Shown: one piece after another, positions 44,872 through 54,772 of the stretch
Layout: the number at the start of each line of letters is the position of its first letter
Position numbering within the stretch: position 1 is the first letter of the stretch
Assembly (NCBI RefSeq): GCF_018271995.1
Contig: NZ_JAGUCO010000006.1
Coordinates: forward strand, 62,001 to 126,000
Direction: 5' to 3'
From: Carboxylicivirga linearis
Lineage (GTDB): Bacteria; Bacteroidota; Bacteroidia; Bacteroidales; Marinilabiliaceae
DNA: 64,000 nt
Translations under genes and position numbers: made by a program
Notes under the pieces: model-generated
What the model was told of the DNA's origin: nothing
Seen by the model: only the letters and a program-made list of their open reading frames with translations
Database searches by the model: none

Positions 44872-45666
44872 CTAACAAAATAACCCACACACAATTGCAA
44901 CTAACCCAACTACTCCACAATAAATAGAGAAATAGGTTAATTTACTTTTTCGCACTAACTTAATCATCCAGGTACAAGCCAATAATCCAGTTAAAAAGGC
45001 AGCAATAAAGCCAACGATAACAGGCATAGCAGATTCACCAGAAACTGTAAATTCGCTCGATAACAAATCCTTGGCCATCTTTCCTAAAATTAATGGCACA
45101 ACCATTAAAAATGAAAATCGAGTTGCTCGCGTTCTATCAATACCCAACATAACTGATGTAGAAATAGTAGCTCCTGAACGTGAAATACCGGGGAGAATAG
45201 CGATAGCCTGAGCAATACCAATAACAATGGCATTCGAATACGAAACCCCTTTTTCGGTTGTTTTAGCTTTATCTGCCAAAAATAAAAGTCCAGCAGTAAC
45301 CAACAGCATAAAACCAACCAATACAATCTGATTTTCAAATAAGGTCTCTAACTGATCGGCAAATACCACACCTACAATAGCAGCTGGCACCATTGAAAGT
45401 ATTATTTTCAATGAGAAAATAGTTTGTTCATTCCATTTAAACTGAAATAAGCCACCTAAGATCTCTCCAATTTCTTTTCGAAAAATAACGATTGTACTTA
45501 AAGCCGTTGCACCATGTAACATAACCGTCATAAACATGCTTTCTTCAGCAATCACATTTGAGCCGAATAATGCTTTAACAATTTCGAGATGCCCACTGCT
45601 ACTAACAGGCAAAAACTCTGTTAATCCTTGAATAATTCCAAGAATCAAACCTTCTAAAATACCCAT
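44872..45666 (-). CDS. uppP: Undecaprenyl-diphosphatase
   Basis: 264 residues with about eight transmembrane helices. ILGIIQGLTEFLPVSSSGHL carries the catalytic glutamate and histidine region; LPGISRSGATISTSVMLG is the second signature. It recycles undecaprenyl pyrophosphate to the phosphate carrier lipid for cell wall synthesis. It follows the DUF3098 gene by 15 bp. Confidence 0.97.
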   Translation of the reverse strand: MGILEGLILGIIQGLTEFLPVSSSGHLEIVKALFGSNVIAEESMFMTVMLHGATALSTIVIFRKEIGEILGGLFQFKWNEQTIFSLKIILSMVPAAIVGVVFADQLETLFENQIVLVGFMLLVTAGLLFLADKAKTTEKGVSYSNAIVIGIAQAIAILPGISRSGATISTSVMLGIDRTRATRFSFLMVVPLILGKMAKDLLSSEFTVSGESAMPVIVGFIAAFLTGLLACTWMIKLVRKSKLTYFSIYCGVVGLVAIVCGLFC

Positions 45667-45681
45667 GAAATAATTTGTTGA

Positions 45682-45933
45682 TTAGTCTACTGATTTTGGC
45701 TTTTTCATGATAGCATAAATCTCGAACATAAAGCCAAATAAAACAATGATTGGAGCTAGTGTGATACGTCTAAAACTATATATTTCTTCGTTGAAAACGG
45801 CTGGATCTTCAGATCTTCCACCCATCATCAATAAAAAACCTACAATTATAATTGCAAATCCGATTGCAAGTAGTATATAGTTTTCTTTACCTAAAGCAAA
45901 CTGAAACTTTTGCTCGTTTTCTTTTTTAGCCAT
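45682..45933 (-). CDS. DUF3098 family membrane protein
   Basis: 83 residues with two hydrophobic segments (about 18-38 and 55-75; LLAIGFAIIIVGFLLMMGG and LAPIIVLFGFMFEIYAIM). RSEDPAVFNEEIYSFRRITL is the DUF3098 signature loop. The family occurs almost only in Bacteroidota and nearly always in this ftsX-uppP context, which suggests a role in cell envelope or division; no function is proven. Confidence 0.88.
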   Translation of the reverse strand: MAKKENEQKFQFALGKENYILLAIGFAIIIVGFLLMMGGRSEDPAVFNEEIYSFRRITLAPIIVLFGFMFEIYAIMKKPKSVD

Positions 45934-45945
45934 ATCAAGTATATA

Positions 45946-46824
45946 TTAAAAATATAAGTCGTCTGTACTTAGGTTTAAATATTTATTAACCGCAAAAAAG
46001 GTTGAAAGAAGCGTAATCAACACTCCGCATACAATTACTATTCCAAAAAGAACCAATATCAAATCTAAATTCTGAAATCCGATAACTCCGGCAAGTTCAT
46101 GATTGGTGGCATATATCAACCCTGACAAAAGCATTATTGCCAAAACAGCACCAATAAATCCATGCAATATACTGGTAACTAAAAAGGGTTGCCGAATAAA
46201 GGTTTTAGTGGCGCCTACTAATTGCATAGTTCTAATTAAAAAACGCTTTGAATAAACAGATAAACGAATTGTATTATTAATTAAAGCTACTGCAATTAAA
46301 AGTAACATTACCGCAAAAGCCAACAGCACCAGTGATATTTTATTTACATTTTTATGCACCAGATGAATCAAATTCTTTTGATACAAAACTTCTTTAACCT
46401 GTGGGAATTCCATAATAATATTTTCCACACCGGCTATACTGTCGGGGTGAGCATATTCGGCATATAATTTCACCTCGATGGAAGAAAATAATGGGTTATA
46501 TCCAAGAAACTCTACAAAATCTTCGCCTAACTCTTCCTGCAGTTCTTTGGCAGCACGCTCTTTATCTACATATACGGTTTGCTTCACAAAAGGTGAAGTA
46601 GCCAACATCTTTTCCAACCTTTTCACTTCGGCTTCCCGGGCATTATCCTTAACCATCACTGTGAAACCAATATTTTCTTTCACATAATTAGATAATCTCT
46701 GAGCATTAAGAGACAGTAATCCAATGATTCCTAATAAAAACAGAACCAAGGCAATACTAATGGTGGTAGTTACATATGAACTGCGTAATTTCTTACCACT
46801 GGATATTTGATTCGATTGCGCCAT
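45946..46824 (-). CDS. ftsX: Cell division protein FtsX
   Basis: 292 residues: N-terminal cytosolic stretch, transmembrane helix (about 20-42, SIALVLFLLGIIGLLSL), an extracytoplasmic loop (ECD, about 60-160, PFVKQTVYVDKERAAKELQE), then three more helices with the FtsX permease region LFAVMLLLIAVALINNTIRL-like (AFAVMLLLIAVALINNTIRL). FtsX is the membrane partner of FtsE and activates peptidoglycan hydrolases at division. ftsE is not adjacent. First gene of the operon to queA. Confidence 0.9.
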   Translation of the reverse strand: MAQSNQISSGKKLRSSYVTTTISIALVLFLLGIIGLLSLNAQRLSNYVKENIGFTVMVKDNAREAEVKRLEKMLATSPFVKQTVYVDKERAAKELQEELGEDFVEFLGYNPLFSSIEVKLYAEYAHPDSIAGVENIIMEFPQVKEVLYQKNLIHLVHKNVNKISLVLLAFAVMLLLIAVALINNTIRLSVYSKRFLIRTMQLVGATKTFIRQPFLVTSILHGFIGAVLAIMLLSGLIYATNHELAGVIGFQNLDLILVLFGIVIVCGVLITLLSTFFAVNKYLNLSTDDLYF

Positions 46825-46928
46825 GTATCAAAATTAGTGCAAAAATATAAAATGCCATCAGAACCACTGAAGAAGATGCAAATTAATCGCGTAATTAACA
46901 AAATTTAACCGCAACCCAAAACAAATTG

Positions 46929-46936
46929 TACTTTTG
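46929..46936 (+). promoter_or_regulatory. -7 box upstream of wecB
   Basis: TACTTTTG matches TAnnTTTG about 89 bp before the ATG at 47025. No clear -33 box at 19 bp. Confidence 0.4.
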
Positions 46937-47024
46937 AAATTCCATCCCTAAACTTTATTGACAAAAGTATTTTAGCTAGTTTTGATGCTAATTATAAATA
47001 TAGAAATGCAGAATTAAAACCCTC

Positions 47025-48182
47025 ATGATAAAGCTAATTAACGTAGTAGGCGCTAGACCTCAAATAATTAAAGCAGCAGCCATTAGCCGCGCTATTGCAA
47101 CATCTTACCAAACAGAAATAGAAGATGTTGTGGTTCATACCGGCCAACATTATGATGCAAATATGTCTGGTGATTTTTTTAGTCAATTGAATATTCCTCA
47201 GCCCAAATATAATTTGGAATGCGGCTCATTAAGTCATGCCAAACAAACCGCACTTATCATGAATCGTTTTGAGGATGTTTTACTCAAAGAAAAGCCACAT
47301 TTTGTGCTTGTATATGGAGATACCAATTCTACTGTTGCGGCCTCGTTAACCGCTATTAAAATGAATATTCCGGTTGTTCACATCGAGGCCGGCCTGCGCT
47401 CCTTCAATAAACGCATGCCTGAGGAAGTAAACCGAATTATGTGCGACCATATTTCAACATTGTTATTCTGCCCTACCAAAGCTGCCATACAGAATTTATT
47501 AAACGAAGGAATAAACCATCATGCCTTACCTGCCAATGCAGATAAACAAGGCGTTTTTCATTGCGGTGATATCATGTATGACAACTCACTTTATTATTCA
47601 GCTTTATCCTCAGAACACAGCACCATTTTAAAAGATTTAAATCTGACATCGGATGCATTTATTCTTTTCACTATGCATCGCGATTTAAATACGGATAACA
47701 AGAGCCGTTTAAAGGCTATAATTAGTTCTGTTGTTGAGTACACAAAACAATCGAATTTAAAGATTGTATTTCCGGTTCATCCGCGCACCCATAAAATGGT
47801 GGAAGGTCTACTGGATGCAAAACTGAAAAACAAATTGTTTGACAATCCTAAAATCATTCTTTCCAAACCACTTAACTTTTTTGATATCATTCAGCTGGAA
47901 GCTAATTGCAAATTAATTGTAACTGATTCTGGGGGCGTACAAAAAGAAGCTTTTTTCTTTAAAAAACCCTGCATTGTTCTTCGACCTGAAACAGAATGGA
48001 TTGAGTTGGTTAATGGAGGGAATGCGATTCTGGCAGATGCCGATAATAAGAAAATTTTAAGTTGCATGTTGAATTTTCCGGGAGTTGACTATTTAAACTA
48101 CCCCCCCTTATATGGCGATGGTCATGCAGCTGAATTTATTTGCAACAAAATTATTGAACAACACAAAACATCTATAAATTAG
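47025..48182 (+). CDS. wecB: Non-hydrolysing UDP-GlcNAc 2-epimerase
   Basis: 385 residues. VGARPQIIKAAAI, HTGQHYDANMSGDFF, VYGDTNSTVAASL, PVVHIEAGLRSFNKRMPEEV with NR, and TDSGGVQKEAFF are the full family series, including the catalytic glutamates and histidine region. It interconverts UDP-GlcNAc and UDP-ManNAc, the donor for ManNAc-containing polysaccharides. It starts the surface-polysaccharide locus; the GT4 gene follows after 1 bp. Confidence 0.95.
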   Translation: MIKLINVVGARPQIIKAAAISRAIATSYQTEIEDVVVHTGQHYDANMSGDFFSQLNIPQPKYNLECGSLSHAKQTALIMNRFEDVLLKEKPHFVLVYGDTNSTVAASLTAIKMNIPVVHIEAGLRSFNKRMPEEVNRIMCDHISTLLFCPTKAAIQNLLNEGINHHALPANADKQGVFHCGDIMYDNSLYYSALSSEHSTILKDLNLTSDAFILFTMHRDLNTDNKSRLKAIISSVVEYTKQSNLKIVFPVHPRTHKMVEGLLDAKLKNKLFDNPKIILSKPLNFFDIIQLEANCKLIVTDSGGVQKEAFFFKKPCIVLRPETEWIELVNGGNAILADADNKKILSCMLNFPGVDYLNYPPLYGDGHAAEFICNKIIEQHKTSIN

Positions 48183-48183
48183 G

Positions 48184-49368
48184 ATGAAGAAAATTAAAAT
48201 CGTTCATATTGAGGATCGTTTTCATCCTGAAATGGGTTATCAGCTTAATTTTACGGCAAAATTTCATAGCCAAAAATTTGAGATGCACATCATAACGGCT
48301 GATTCACTTGCTTTATTTGGGCAAAATTTATCTAAAGATGCTCTTAAAGAAAAAGACAGACTATTTGAAGAGGAACATAACGTTACTATTCATAGACTGC
48401 CGGTACTTTATGAAAAGAAACAAGGATATAACCTGTTATTAAAAGGGGTAGTTGCTAAAATTGATCAATTAGCCCCTGATGTGCTTTTTATTCATGCATT
48501 GGAATCATATACCGGATTACATCTCTTAAACAAAAGAAGTTTCTATAAAAAGTATATGGTATGTACCGATACCCATACCTTACTAAATCAGTTCAACAAT
48601 TCACTTCCCGAAAGAATTTATTTTTCCTTCCACAAAAAGACGTTGATAAAGAAACTGAGGAAATATAACACCCCTGTTTTTTATACTGCCAATGAAAACA
48701 AGAATATTCTGATTGAGAAATATGGCTTAGCTCCATCTCAGGTATTTCCATACTTAATTGGCACTGATTCTAACCTTTTTTACCCCAATAAAGAATCAGG
48801 CATAGAGTTACGAAAAAAACTTGCCATTCCTGAAGGAAACAAAGTCATCATCTATGCAGGTAAATTTAACAAACCTAAATCACCACATTTAGTTATAGAT
48901 GCATTGAAGTACCTTAAAGGTTTATCTTCCAAAATTACACTTGTTATGGTAGGAGGAAAAACAGAACCGTATTATTCAAATCACTTTTTAAAGATAGAAG
49001 AATTTGTAAGCTACCAAATTATTATAAAAGATGCCATTAAAGTAAGTGAGTTAAACTCATACTACAACATGGCGGATTTAGCTGTTTTCCCAAAAGAAAA
49101 CACACTTAGTGCACTTGATGTACAACTTTGCAAACTTCCAGTAGTAATGGAAGCGGATAATACAAATACCGAAAGACTACAAGCCGGTGGCTTAATGTAC
49201 ACAAAAAACGATGTCTCCGACTTAGCAAATAAAATGGAGCAATTGATTAGCAATGACGAATACAGAATGCAGTTAGGGAACTCTGGATATGAATTTATTT
49301 CGGCTAACTTCACTTACCAATCAATTATTAAGGAGATGGAGCAAACTATTGAAAACCATTTAAGTTGA
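48184..49368 (+). CDS. GT4-family glycosyltransferase
   Basis: 394 residues with the GT-B double Rossmann fold. Domain 2 begins with LAIPEGNKVIIYAGKFNKPK and contains LVMVGGKTEPY. The nucleotide-sugar site, EX7E in canonical GT4, reads KENTLSALDVQLCKLPVV, where aspartate replaces the second glutamate and the spacing is one shorter. Catalytic ability should still be possible but donor is unknown. Cotranscribed with wecB; its 3' end overlaps the convergent deacetylase-like gene by 9 bp. Confidence 0.87.
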   Translation: MKKIKIVHIEDRFHPEMGYQLNFTAKFHSQKFEMHIITADSLALFGQNLSKDALKEKDRLFEEEHNVTIHRLPVLYEKKQGYNLLLKGVVAKIDQLAPDVLFIHALESYTGLHLLNKRSFYKKYMVCTDTHTLLNQFNNSLPERIYFSFHKKTLIKKLRKYNTPVFYTANENKNILIEKYGLAPSQVFPYLIGTDSNLFYPNKESGIELRKKLAIPEGNKVIIYAGKFNKPKSPHLVIDALKYLKGLSSKITLVMVGGKTEPYYSNHFLKIEEFVSYQIIIKDAIKVSELNSYYNMADLAVFPKENTLSALDVQLCKLPVVMEADNTNTERLQAGGLMYTKNDVSDLANKMEQLISNDEYRMQLGNSGYEFISANFTYQSIIKEMEQTIENHLS

Positions 49369-50718
49369 TAATTTATTCAATAAAGCCTTACCTGTGTAAC
49401 TTTCAAAACTTTCTTCATTTATTAATTTCAAAACAGATAGATAAAACGCTGTAATTCCAGGAAATTCGTACTCATCAAAGAATGAATTATGCCAAAGCAT
49501 AGTGAATATTCCTCCAAATTTTTTGCTTTCATTAAGGAGTAATTGAATATGGTTATAAGCCTGATCGTAACAATACTTCCGATAGTTAAAAAGAGTACCA
49601 TCCATTACATGAAGTGGAAACTCCCAAATATCCATCATTCTATCATTTTCAAAATCATAAGGCCTATAAGGATAACAGTAACTGTTTCTATAGCCTTCGT
49701 GTTCTGCAAAGCCCAAAGTAGTATCATATCTAAGACCGGCAGCCTGCTGATTACTTAACGTTTCTGTCATAAAAAAACGAAGAAAGTGCTGCCGAACACC
49801 ATCGACTTCATACATAAAGTTTTTCTTTAATTCAGATAACGCAAAACTCATATTAACTACACTATCAGCAGTCTTTAACGAACCATGCAATCCTACTTCA
49901 CAAGAATCATTATGCAAGTACTCCATTACATTTTTAATACCTTGATCATGAAACAAGTATTTTGCATCATGATCCGATCCATCTTGATTTAGAAAATACC
50001 ATGTTGAAACCATTCTAAATTGCTTCTCAACATCTCTCATCCATTTAAAATTCCAATGCGGATCTGCTTTTAATCCTGGAATAAAGGTTGGTATTACAGA
50101 ATCAATAACTGCTTTTAACAGACGCTTACGTGGATATGTCAACTTCTTTAAACCAAACAGTTGCAAAACTCTATAGGCCGATTCCTTCCAGTGATAATAA
50201 CTAACCCTGTCAATATCATGCGACAAAAGAAAAACCCCGTTATCCGAAAGTCTTTTCCCTTTCACAGTTATAGAAGATACTTTTGCCAACTCTTTTAAAC
50301 CCTGTATTATTATAGTAAAATAATAATTAACAACGGGTATATAAATGATATTTAATTCTTTTTGAATAGATACTTCATATGGAAAACGCTCCATAAAATC
50401 TTTCTCTTTCGAGTCCTTCTCTTGCCAGCAAGAAAGTAAATAAAAGGCTGATTTTAATAGGTCGTGATGAAAAACCAATCGACCGCTTTGTAATGAATAA
50501 AACCGCTTATTATCAGAAGTTGGAAACAATACAGGTATTTTTTTACCGTCCCAGTTTAAGAAAAAATCTGTCCTCAAAGATGAATCGGATGAAGGAATAA
50601 AAATACTACCTCTTCCCTCTCCATAACTCAACATTGACTTTAAATAACCTAATTCAATATGTTGATTTAAATGAAATAAAACATATTCTAATTGTATATT
50701 ATTTAAAGACTCTTTCAT
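49360..50718 (-). CDS. Polysaccharide deacetylase-like protein
   Basis: 452 residues. The N-terminal half (about 1-160) is an uncharacterised domain found in this Bacteroidota group; the C-terminal half is the NodB-type barrel, with metal-site motif LLSHDIDRVSY, then CEVGLHGSLKTAD (metal-binding His region), and DGVRQHFLRF and YDTTLGFAEH later. Many homologues sit in polysaccharide loci and may not be active deacetylases. On the minus strand, 22 bp downstream of the flippase gene, and the two are likely cotranscribed. Confidence 0.8.
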   Translation of the reverse strand: MKESLNNIQLEYVLFHLNQHIELGYLKSMLSYGEGRGSIFIPSSDSSLRTDFFLNWDGKKIPVLFPTSDNKRFYSLQSGRLVFHHDLLKSAFYLLSCWQEKDSKEKDFMERFPYEVSIQKELNIIYIPVVNYYFTIIIQGLKELAKVSSITVKGKRLSDNGVFLLSHDIDRVSYYHWKESAYRVLQLFGLKKLTYPRKRLLKAVIDSVIPTFIPGLKADPHWNFKWMRDVEKQFRMVSTWYFLNQDGSDHDAKYLFHDQGIKNVMEYLHNDSCEVGLHGSLKTADSVVNMSFALSELKKNFMYEVDGVRQHFLRFFMTETLSNQQAAGLRYDTTLGFAEHEGYRNSYCYPYRPYDFENDRMMDIWEFPLHVMDGTLFNYRKYCYDQAYNHIQLLLNESKKFGGIFTMLWHNSFFDEYEFPGITAFYLSVLKLINEESFESYTGKALLNKLST

Positions 50719-50740
50719 ATTTTATAATCTCATTTAATAA

Positions 50741-52234
50741 TTATTTCTTTAAACTATTAATATTACTTCTAAACATCGATATATGCCGCCACTTGGCCCA
50801 AGCTTGTTTAGCATTTTGTATTTCTATCTCCTCAAATACATTTAAATAATATAGCATTACAAAATAACTCAAGAGAAGTAATATTTTAATTACAATATCT
50901 ATAAATAATGATATTGATGGAATTATAAAAAATAGAAGGCAATATAATATTCCTGTAAAAAGAAATACGCTAATTTTCTTCCACTCATAATTAATCTTCT
51001 CCAGCTGATTTACTTTATAGAAAAACCAAACAGCAGCGAACAACTGGCTAATGGCAGTTGTAAAAGCAGCGCCTTCCTTACCAAATTTAGGAATTACAAT
51101 TAAATTAAGCCCTATATTGATAACTCCTGCCATAATCATAACTACAGAAATGATTTTGGTTTTTTTAAACTTGGTTAAAGGCAATACAAAGACCTGTCTC
51201 ACACCTGAAAACAACAACCCTATTATAAGTATTGGAATAACGGTAATAGCATCAAAATATTCTGTTTTCCCGGCAACTAGTATATAAACTATTTCTTTTC
51301 CAAAAAACACAATACCCAAGCCTGAAACCACCATAAAAAGAATAAAATAGGTAAATGTTTTTAAATGATACCGGGAAACACCATCTTCATGCATCGATTT
51401 ATAATACTGGAACGTATAAGATGTTACGAAAGATGTAACAACAATTACTTGAAGTAAGTTGGCAACTTTAATGGCAACAGAAAAACTACCCACAACCTCT
51501 AACGAATAATACGCTTCCAATATATAACGATCACTGACAGTTAGGACCAAAGTTAAAATATTAGATATGGCCAATGGATAACCGTAGTTTATCATTTCGC
51601 CCAATAATTTTTTCTGCCATTTTATTTTACAGTTCTTTGATATCAGTGGTAAAACAATAAGCCAGGTTAATCCGTTTGACAGCAGTTGAGACAGAAAAAC
51701 ACCTTGAAAACCGATCTTTCTATAATGCAATAGATAAACCGTGAAGAGTACTGTTAGAATTATATTTACAGCCAAATAGCCCGTTTGCTTAAACGCTTTT
51801 TGCTGCAGCTTTAGCAGAATAAATGGAACATCAAACAGCAATTTAAATAAGCTTGATAAAGAGAAGATTATTATTATCTTTTTACTATTTATACTATTAA
51901 ATATTTCAAGATTTAATAATATAAGAGCTGTAATAGTTGCTCCTAAAGCACTTGTAAAAACATTAAAAAAATAGGTTGTGAAAAATAGAGACTTTTGTTC
52001 ATCTTTACTTTTCATTTCATTATACCAACGTGTAAATCCTCCTTTTGCACCCCATCCTGAAATCATCAGTAGAAACAGGTAAGCAGTTTCGTAAAGAGCC
52101 AATAACCCCATTTCTGATTTTGAGATATAAAGAGCATACATAGGCATTAAAATCAGGCCACTCGCCTTTGTTAAAAAATTACCAATCCCATAAAAAAATG
52201 ATTGCTTAAACAAGCCCCTCAATCTATTTATCAT
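50741..52234 (-). CDS. Wzx-type oligosaccharide flippase (MATE/PST superfamily)
   Basis: 497 residues, 12-14 predicted transmembrane helices. It begins with KQSFFYGIGNFLTKASGLIL then MPMYALYIS, the family N-terminus. Further landmarks include RWYNEMKSKDEQKSLFFTTY, NILTLVLTVSDRYILEAYYS, and the C-terminal half with GVINIGLNLIVIPKFGKEGA and AFTTAISQ. The role is to flip lipid-linked sugar repeats across the inner membrane. Confidence 0.9.
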   Translation of the reverse strand: MINRLRGLFKQSFFYGIGNFLTKASGLILMPMYALYISKSEMGLLALYETAYLFLLMISGWGAKGGFTRWYNEMKSKDEQKSLFFTTYFFNVFTSALGATITALILLNLEIFNSINSKKIIIIFSLSSLFKLLFDVPFILLKLQQKAFKQTGYLAVNIILTVLFTVYLLHYRKIGFQGVFLSQLLSNGLTWLIVLPLISKNCKIKWQKKLLGEMINYGYPLAISNILTLVLTVSDRYILEAYYSLEVVGSFSVAIKVANLLQVIVVTSFVTSYTFQYYKSMHEDGVSRYHLKTFTYFILFMVVSGLGIVFFGKEIVYILVAGKTEYFDAITVIPILIIGLLFSGVRQVFVLPLTKFKKTKIISVVMIMAGVINIGLNLIVIPKFGKEGAAFTTAISQLFAAVWFFYKVNQLEKINYEWKKISVFLFTGILYCLLFFIIPSISLFIDIVIKILLLLSYFVMLYYLNVFEEIEIQNAKQAWAKWRHISMFRSNINSLKK

Positions 52235-52477
52235 CTCTATTTTTTAATTATCTGTATTACACGATAACAATACAGTTAGCCACACAAACAGTAATAATCA
52301 ATGTTTAGCTGCAAATATAGTATATAAATAGTCATACGTGAGATAGCACAAATTTCTATTAAAACGGTACCAAAAACCTTTTTTATTTTTGCAGCTTTTA
52401 AGTTATGTGCTAAAAAACTACATTTGCATGCTTACAGCTAATAACAATAAAAATTCAACAACAATAGTGGCAGTATC

Positions 52478-53293
52478 ATGAAACAAGTCGAACAACTACT
52501 TTCTTATATTCAATCAAATGGTAAGCACGGATTATATCAATTACTGCCACCTGCACTTATTAATAAATATGAACAGTTAAAAACATTACCCTATAAAAAC
52601 GTTCGCCTGGATGATCAGCGCTTTGATTACTTCACCAGCAAACTTGATTTTACCAAAGCAAATATTACTGATATTGGTGCCAATATAGGGTATTTTTCAT
52701 TTCGTCTGGCAACAGAGAAGCAGTGTTCGGTTAACTTATATGAACCATATATTCAACATTACAAGGCTTTAAAAGTAATTGAAGAATTACTCAACATTCA
52801 GAAAAATTGTAATATTTATAATAAAGGAATTAGCCTCGATGATATTGAACAAATGGATAATACCGACATATTATTGTTCTTTAATGTACTTCAGCATGCA
52901 GGTGAAGACTTTGACAAGAAATATGTAAAAACAAAATCGGATTGGGAAGCACATGCCGTATCTTATTTGTCTAAACTTCGAGATAAAACAAAATACTTAG
53001 TTTTTCAAAATGGATATTCATGGCTCGGTCATGAAGAAGAATTTTGTGACAAGAAGGATATTATTAGATTCACCCTAGATTTATTACAAAAAGCAGGTTG
53101 GACTACTTTGAACTGTGGAATTATTACAGACTTTCATAAAAAGGAGTATCGTGACTTGGATATTAATAAAACAACGAATAACCCTATTAATTCAAAACTA
53201 AAATATTTAGAGTATGGTATCAAATATAGATTGGGATTAGACGTTCCGAACTTAACATTTATTCAAAGGCCTATTTTCATCTGCCAGAGCTAG
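52478..53293 (+). CDS. Class I SAM-dependent methyltransferase
   Basis: 271 residues. ITDIGANIGYFSFRLA is motif I (SAM-binding), NLYEPYIQHYKAL provides the acidic residue after strand 2, and ILLFFNVLQHAGEDFDK is motif post-II. The substrate is unknown; position in a polysaccharide locus suggests sugar methylation. A TATTTTTG -7 box lies at 52384-52391. Its 3' end overlaps the convergent ATP-grasp gene by 17 bp. Confidence 0.82.
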   Translation: MKQVEQLLSYIQSNGKHGLYQLLPPALINKYEQLKTLPYKNVRLDDQRFDYFTSKLDFTKANITDIGANIGYFSFRLATEKQCSVNLYEPYIQHYKALKVIEELLNIQKNCNIYNKGISLDDIEQMDNTDILLFFNVLQHAGEDFDKKYVKTKSDWEAHAVSYLSKLRDKTKYLVFQNGYSWLGHEEEFCDKKDIIRFTLDLLQKAGWTTLNCGIITDFHKKEYRDLDINKTTNNPINSKLKYLEYGIKYRLGLDVPNLTFIQRPIFICQS

Positions 53294-54431
53294 ATAAATA
53301 ACACTTAATCAACTCTTTACACTGAGACAAGAAATCAAGTACAAAGTATTTTCTAGAATAATTTCGCCAAAATAATTCTCTATAATTAATATTGGCTGTT
53401 GGTTTAAATTTCTGAAAGTTTTGCTTTGTTAGTTTTTTCAATAAATAGCCGGATATATATCCAGATAACCAAAAGTACCCCCACTTGACAGATGTGTTAG
53501 GCAAAATCGGGTCAAGGTCGAAACAAGGGCTAACAAAATCCACCCCATTATCGGCAGAAATTTGAAGAGGTCCCCATAGTCGGGGGTTACACTCTATCGC
53601 ATAAAAAACATCTGATGCATCACACCGTTTAAGTTCAAACATCATAGGCCCTGTCCACTTCAGTTTACCAAAAAGAAGATCTATCTTTTCTGATAATTCA
53701 TTAGAAAGCGAAAATGGCTCTGCTTTCAAAACAGATTTTCCATTAGGTTGCTGAACTGTGTTAAGTTGTGAAAAATTATTTATCAAACAACCTTTCTTAT
53801 AAAAAGCACAATAATAAACACTTGGACCAAGTATAAACTCCTGAACAAAATGCTTCGATAAATCAAGGTTTAAATTAACAACTTGATTAAAGGATTCTTC
53901 ACTATCTACCAATAAAGGATATTTGAGAACATTACTATTACTATCGTAATTTTTGGGTTTAATAACAAAACTATATGCAAAACTAGTGGGAAAACTTCTT
54001 AATTCAGATGGAACTTTAATATCAAAATCTGTACAAATATTTATGAATGATTTTTTATTTGATAATCGTTCATACACTTCCAAATCATTAATACATAAAT
54101 CAATTCCTTGAAGTAGCTCATGACGGTTTTCTAATATTTGTCTTATCTGCCATTCACCTATAGGAAGAATTGAATAGTTCCCATATTGCTTCTTTGTTTC
54201 ATTTAAAAAACTTATAAAACTCGTTGCTGAATACTTCAAAAGAGGTGTTTCCATATATCGTTTAAATATCATATTAGTTAAACGTTTCGGAAACTCTTCA
54301 TTTATAGCAAATAAAAACTTAACCCTTTGTTGCGATAGAATTCTAACTGATGTTATTGCAGCTCGTCTATTAGCATCTGCAAATATTAATATTGTTCTTA
54401 CCAATTTTATAAATAATAAAAAAAACCTCAA
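53277..54431 (-). CDS. ATP-grasp family protein
   Basis: 384 residues. The start TILIFADANRRAAITSVRIL is the pre-ATP-grasp domain; the ATP-grasp core has SYAFVIKPKNYDSNS-like (AYSFVIKPKNYDSNSN), VQEFILGPSVYYCAF and MFELKRCDASDVFYAIECNP with RLWG, the metal-binding Glu-Asn pair. Such proteins ligate an amino acid or sugar acid to an acceptor using ATP; the acceptor is unknown. On the minus strand opposite the methyltransferase. Confidence 0.82.
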   Translation of the reverse strand: MRFFLLFIKLVRTILIFADANRRAAITSVRILSQQRVKFLFAINEEFPKRLTNMIFKRYMETPLLKYSATSFISFLNETKKQYGNYSILPIGEWQIRQILENRHELLQGIDLCINDLEVYERLSNKKSFINICTDFDIKVPSELRSFPTSFAYSFVIKPKNYDSNSNVLKYPLLVDSEESFNQVVNLNLDLSKHFVQEFILGPSVYYCAFYKKGCLINNFSQLNTVQQPNGKSVLKAEPFSLSNELSEKIDLLFGKLKWTGPMMFELKRCDASDVFYAIECNPRLWGPLQISADNGVDFVSPCFDLDPILPNTSVKWGYFWLSGYISGYLLKKLTKQNFQKFKPTANINYRELFWRNYSRKYFVLDFLSQCKELIKCYLSSSGR

Positions 54432-54617
54432 ATAAAACTACAAATTAAGTCATTTATTAGAAACCTTTGATACGACAGAAACAATATGTTTAAATTAAAG
54501 TGTTCCTAATTAGTGAATGAATATTTTGCGATATGAAAAACAGAAATAGTTAGTCATGTTCTTAAAAAATAGAACTGTTGAAAAAAGCGCATTTTTTTCA
54601 TTTAAATCAAAAATTGA
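54432..54617. other. Intergenic, no gene seen
   Basis: AT-rich stretch between the ATP-grasp start and the decayed ttcA copy. No open frame, terminator or repeat was identified in it. Confidence 0.4.
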
Positions 54618-54772
54618 TTTTAACTATTTTTGCCCAAGGTAGAAAGCAAGAAGCAAAAGCAATATAGGGTACAGAAGATCAGTTAAGCAGTTGAAAAAGC
54701 CAATAATCAATATAAAATAATTGAAGCATACGATGAGATTTTGATGACTGTTTCAGGGAGGGGTGAGTATAG
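54618..54772 (+). pseudogene. Decayed duplicate of the ttcA promoter and 5' end
   Basis: This segment aligns with 57021-57172, the promoter and first about 44 codons of ttcA. It keeps the -7 box TATTTTTG (54625-54632). From 54642 to 54747 it aligns without a gap to 57045-57150 with 78 of 106 positions identical by hand count. The start codon is changed (ATG to AAG) and a stop interrupts the frame, yet the residual translation ESKKQKQYRVQKIS, then after the stop KANNQYKIIEAYDEIL, mirrors TtcA ESKKQKQYTVQKIR and INQYNMIEADDHIL. At least ten differences are silent third-position changes, so the copies diverged while both were coding. It ends near 54772. Confidence 0.85.
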
